The notes beneath the pieces were generated by a model, which was not told the DNA's origin, did not search any database, and saw only the letters and a list, made by a program, of their open reading frames with translations. This document shows, piece by piece, positions 22,786 to 23,923 of a DNA stretch of 23,923 nucleotides. The stretch's first letter is position 1; each line of letters begins with the position of its first letter. Origin of the DNA: a virus; IMG/VR virus record IMGVR_UViG_3300025132_000299, positions 1 through 23,923 of that record. One strand, given 5' to 3'. A program made the position numbers and the translations under genes.

Positions 22786-23164
22786 TGCCCGCCCTGCTTG
22801 AACCTATATGACGCTTCTTGACTGTTTTACGCAGTATGGGTGCATCGTTCAATAGTGCTTCTCGCATGGCCTGTAGCTTTGCAGTTTCTTCTCTGTGCTT
22901 GTTTTGTTTGGCATTCACTATGTCATACACACGTTTTGCATTGTATCTGGGAATCTCATACTTTGATCTGAAACTTCTATTGTATATTGTGTATACAACC
23001 TTTTGTTGATCTTGATCTCCACGCATAGCAACAGTTTTACTTGCAAATCTCATCCACTTTAGAATCAGCTTTTTACGATCCTTGTAGGGGTGACGATTCA
23101 TTCCCTTCCACCAATGTTTAAAATTCTGTCTCTTGTATCTTCGCTTGGTTTGGTTGTCCATCAT
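22778..23164 (-). CDS. Basic hypothetical protein, 128 residues
   Basis: The ATG at 23164 is preferred because AAAGGAGAAACA lies directly ahead; an in-frame ATG 18 bases upstream would place that site inside the gene. The protein is strongly basic (NQTKRRYKRQNFKHWWKGMN…, …YNAKRVYDIVNAKQNKHREE…) and mostly helical. It may bind nucleic acid, but no domain is recognised. It overlaps the upstream gene by 47 bases. Confidence 0.72.
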   Translation of the reverse strand: MMDNQTKRRYKRQNFKHWWKGMNRHPYKDRKKLILKWMRFASKTVAMRGDQDQQKVVYTIYNRSFRSKYEIPRYNAKRVYDIVNAKQNKHREETAKLQAMREALLNDAPILRKTVKKRHIGSSRAGNV

Positions 23165-23336
23165 TGTTTCTCCTTTGTTCATTTACTAGAATAGTATTTA
23201 TAGTGTTGTAATCCTCCGGATTTAGCCACTTTATATGCACATCGCACAGTTTGCATAGCAATTCGTATTGATGCGGCTGTGTGTGCGTCTTACGCACTTT
23301 AACAGGGTGGTTTAAGTGCTTGTCTACGTAATTCAT
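23118..23336 (-). CDS. Small protein with a CxxC motif
   Basis: The ATG at 23336 shares ATGA with the upstream stop, favouring it over an in-frame ATG at 23351 that has no ribosome site. The product has 72 residues. The segment YELLCKLCDVHIKWLNPED holds one Cys-x-x-Cys, followed by His, a pattern I recall from small marine-phage proteins (C-x-x-C…H-I-x-W-L); it may bind zinc, perhaps as a dimer, since no second Cys pair exists. N- and C-terminal parts are polar. Function unknown. Confidence 0.65.
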   Translation of the reverse strand: MNYVDKHLNHPVKVRKTHTQPHQYELLCKLCDVHIKWLNPEDYNTINTILVNEQRRNNDGQPNQAKIQETEF

Positions 23337-23833
23337 TGGAATGGTTTCCATATACTACAAGCAATATCTCTTTGTTGCTTGTCCCATAACCAACTACCCA
23401 CTTGTCCATCACTGCTTTGTGGGCTTGGCTCTCTCACACATATTTGATTGTTACTGTATACCAATACTGTATACTTGAGCTTATCATATTCGTGTATGGT
23501 AAGCAATTGAAACCTAAGGTGTTCACTGCTGTATTTGTTTAATTTAAAACCTTTCATATGACTCAGCATTATTTCAGTTCTAAGTTCATCTATATATCGG
23601 GCGAACTTTGAACTTACTCCACTTACATTTAGATCAATTTTTTCGTGATCTGTGAGAATAAAGTAACTGGGTTTTCCTGGTTGAAAAGTCTTTTGTCTTA
23701 GTGTGCATTTTTTGAAAGGCATATGTTCATCAACAGGCAATGTTTTTTTCTGTTGATTTTGATATCTTTCTGTCCACATTTTGGCAATGTTCTTGTCATG
23801 CTTTAGCAAGTATTCTTGTTTTTTTATATCCAT
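23333..23833 (-). CDS. Hypothetical protein, 166 residues
   Basis: The protein starts MDIKKQEYLLKHDKNIAKMW and is basic in the first third. It then has a mixed segment …YFILTDHEKIDLNVSG… and …HEYDKLKYTVLVYSNNQIC…, and ends in the Trp-rich QVGSWLWDKQQRDIACSIWK. No family recognised, no membrane segment. Its ATG overlaps the end of the upstream partial gene by 10 bases, so it belongs to one co-transcribed run of small genes. Confidence 0.72.
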   Translation of the reverse strand: MDIKKQEYLLKHDKNIAKMWTERYQNQQKKTLPVDEHMPFKKCTLRQKTFQPGKPSYFILTDHEKIDLNVSGVSSKFARYIDELRTEIMLSHMKGFKLNKYSSEHLRFQLLTIHEYDKLKYTVLVYSNNQICVREPSPQSSDGQVGSWLWDKQQRDIACSIWKPFQ

Positions 23834-23922
23834 GGGTTTTTTATCACTCCTACTGTAGGTTCAGCATCATAGTTCATATATTCACCTCTGTATGGATATA
23901 GTTCACTGTTGTTTGGTGCTAG
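23824..23922 (-). CDS. C-terminal end of a gene cut by the window edge
   Basis: An open frame enters from the right edge and stops at TAA 23826-23824. The 32 visible residues end …DAEPTVGVIKNPWI. An internal ATG at 23877 (M-N-Y-D-A) with AGAGGTG ahead could instead start a 17-residue peptide. Overlap with the next gene fits the tight packing. Too short for a function. Confidence 0.5.
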   Translation of the reverse strand, partial: LAPNNSELYPYRGEYMNYDAEPTVGVIKNPWI

Positions 23923-23923
23923 T

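Overview
The window is part of the genome of a tailed double-stranded DNA phage with a long, non-contractile tail (siphovirus type). It is AT-rich, densely packed, and almost entirely coded on the minus strand. The genes run in the usual order from DNA packaging through head to tail. Consensus sigma70 promoters and Shine-Dalgarno sites point to a bacterial host. The low GC and the protein styles (for example the PQLGGDLDVN fibre motif) resemble phages of marine, AT-rich bacteria, but the host is not proven here. No tRNA, integrase, CRISPR array, insertion sequence, DNA polymerase or recognisable endolysin is visible.

Layout, in minus-strand transcription order (high to low coordinates). 23922-22331: small uncharacterised genes, ending with a 47-residue membrane protein. 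22300-18670: a packaging block with the small terminase, an XhlA-like membrane protein, a 33-residue basic peptide, three unknown or virion proteins, a holin-like protein and the large terminase. 18671-16976: a plus-strand insert with two consensus promoters, four genes (one a TylF-type methyltransferase) and a terminator at each end, which looks like a moron. 16975-16620: a structured intergenic region with the probable promoter for the head and tail genes. 16619-11670: portal, scaffold, capsid, connector, tail terminator, tail tube and tail completion proteins. 11673-11159: tail assembly chaperone G and its -1 frameshift product GT. 11158-1372: tape measure, then a tail-hub set in the same order as gene transfer agents and lambda-like tails, then a tail fibre. 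1364-834: a helix-turn-helix protein. 815-479: an apparent stand-alone structured RNA with its own consensus promoter. 369-1: a partial unknown gene with its own promoter.

The points most worth a second look are these. (1) A ~340-nt chain of stem-loops at 479-815 starts exactly at the predicted start point of a TTGACA-N17-TATAAA promoter, so it is a candidate new phage noncoding RNA. (2) GTAC and GCWGC (GCAGC/GCTGC) appear to be completely absent from all 23.9 kb, while GCSGC is common and Ala-Ala pairs are written GCG-GCN. This looks like escape from two host restriction specificities. (3) A textbook GGGAAAC slippery site makes a GT tail chaperone. (4) The plus-strand methyltransferase cassette splits the large terminase from the portal. 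All calls are from reading the sequence; no database search was run.
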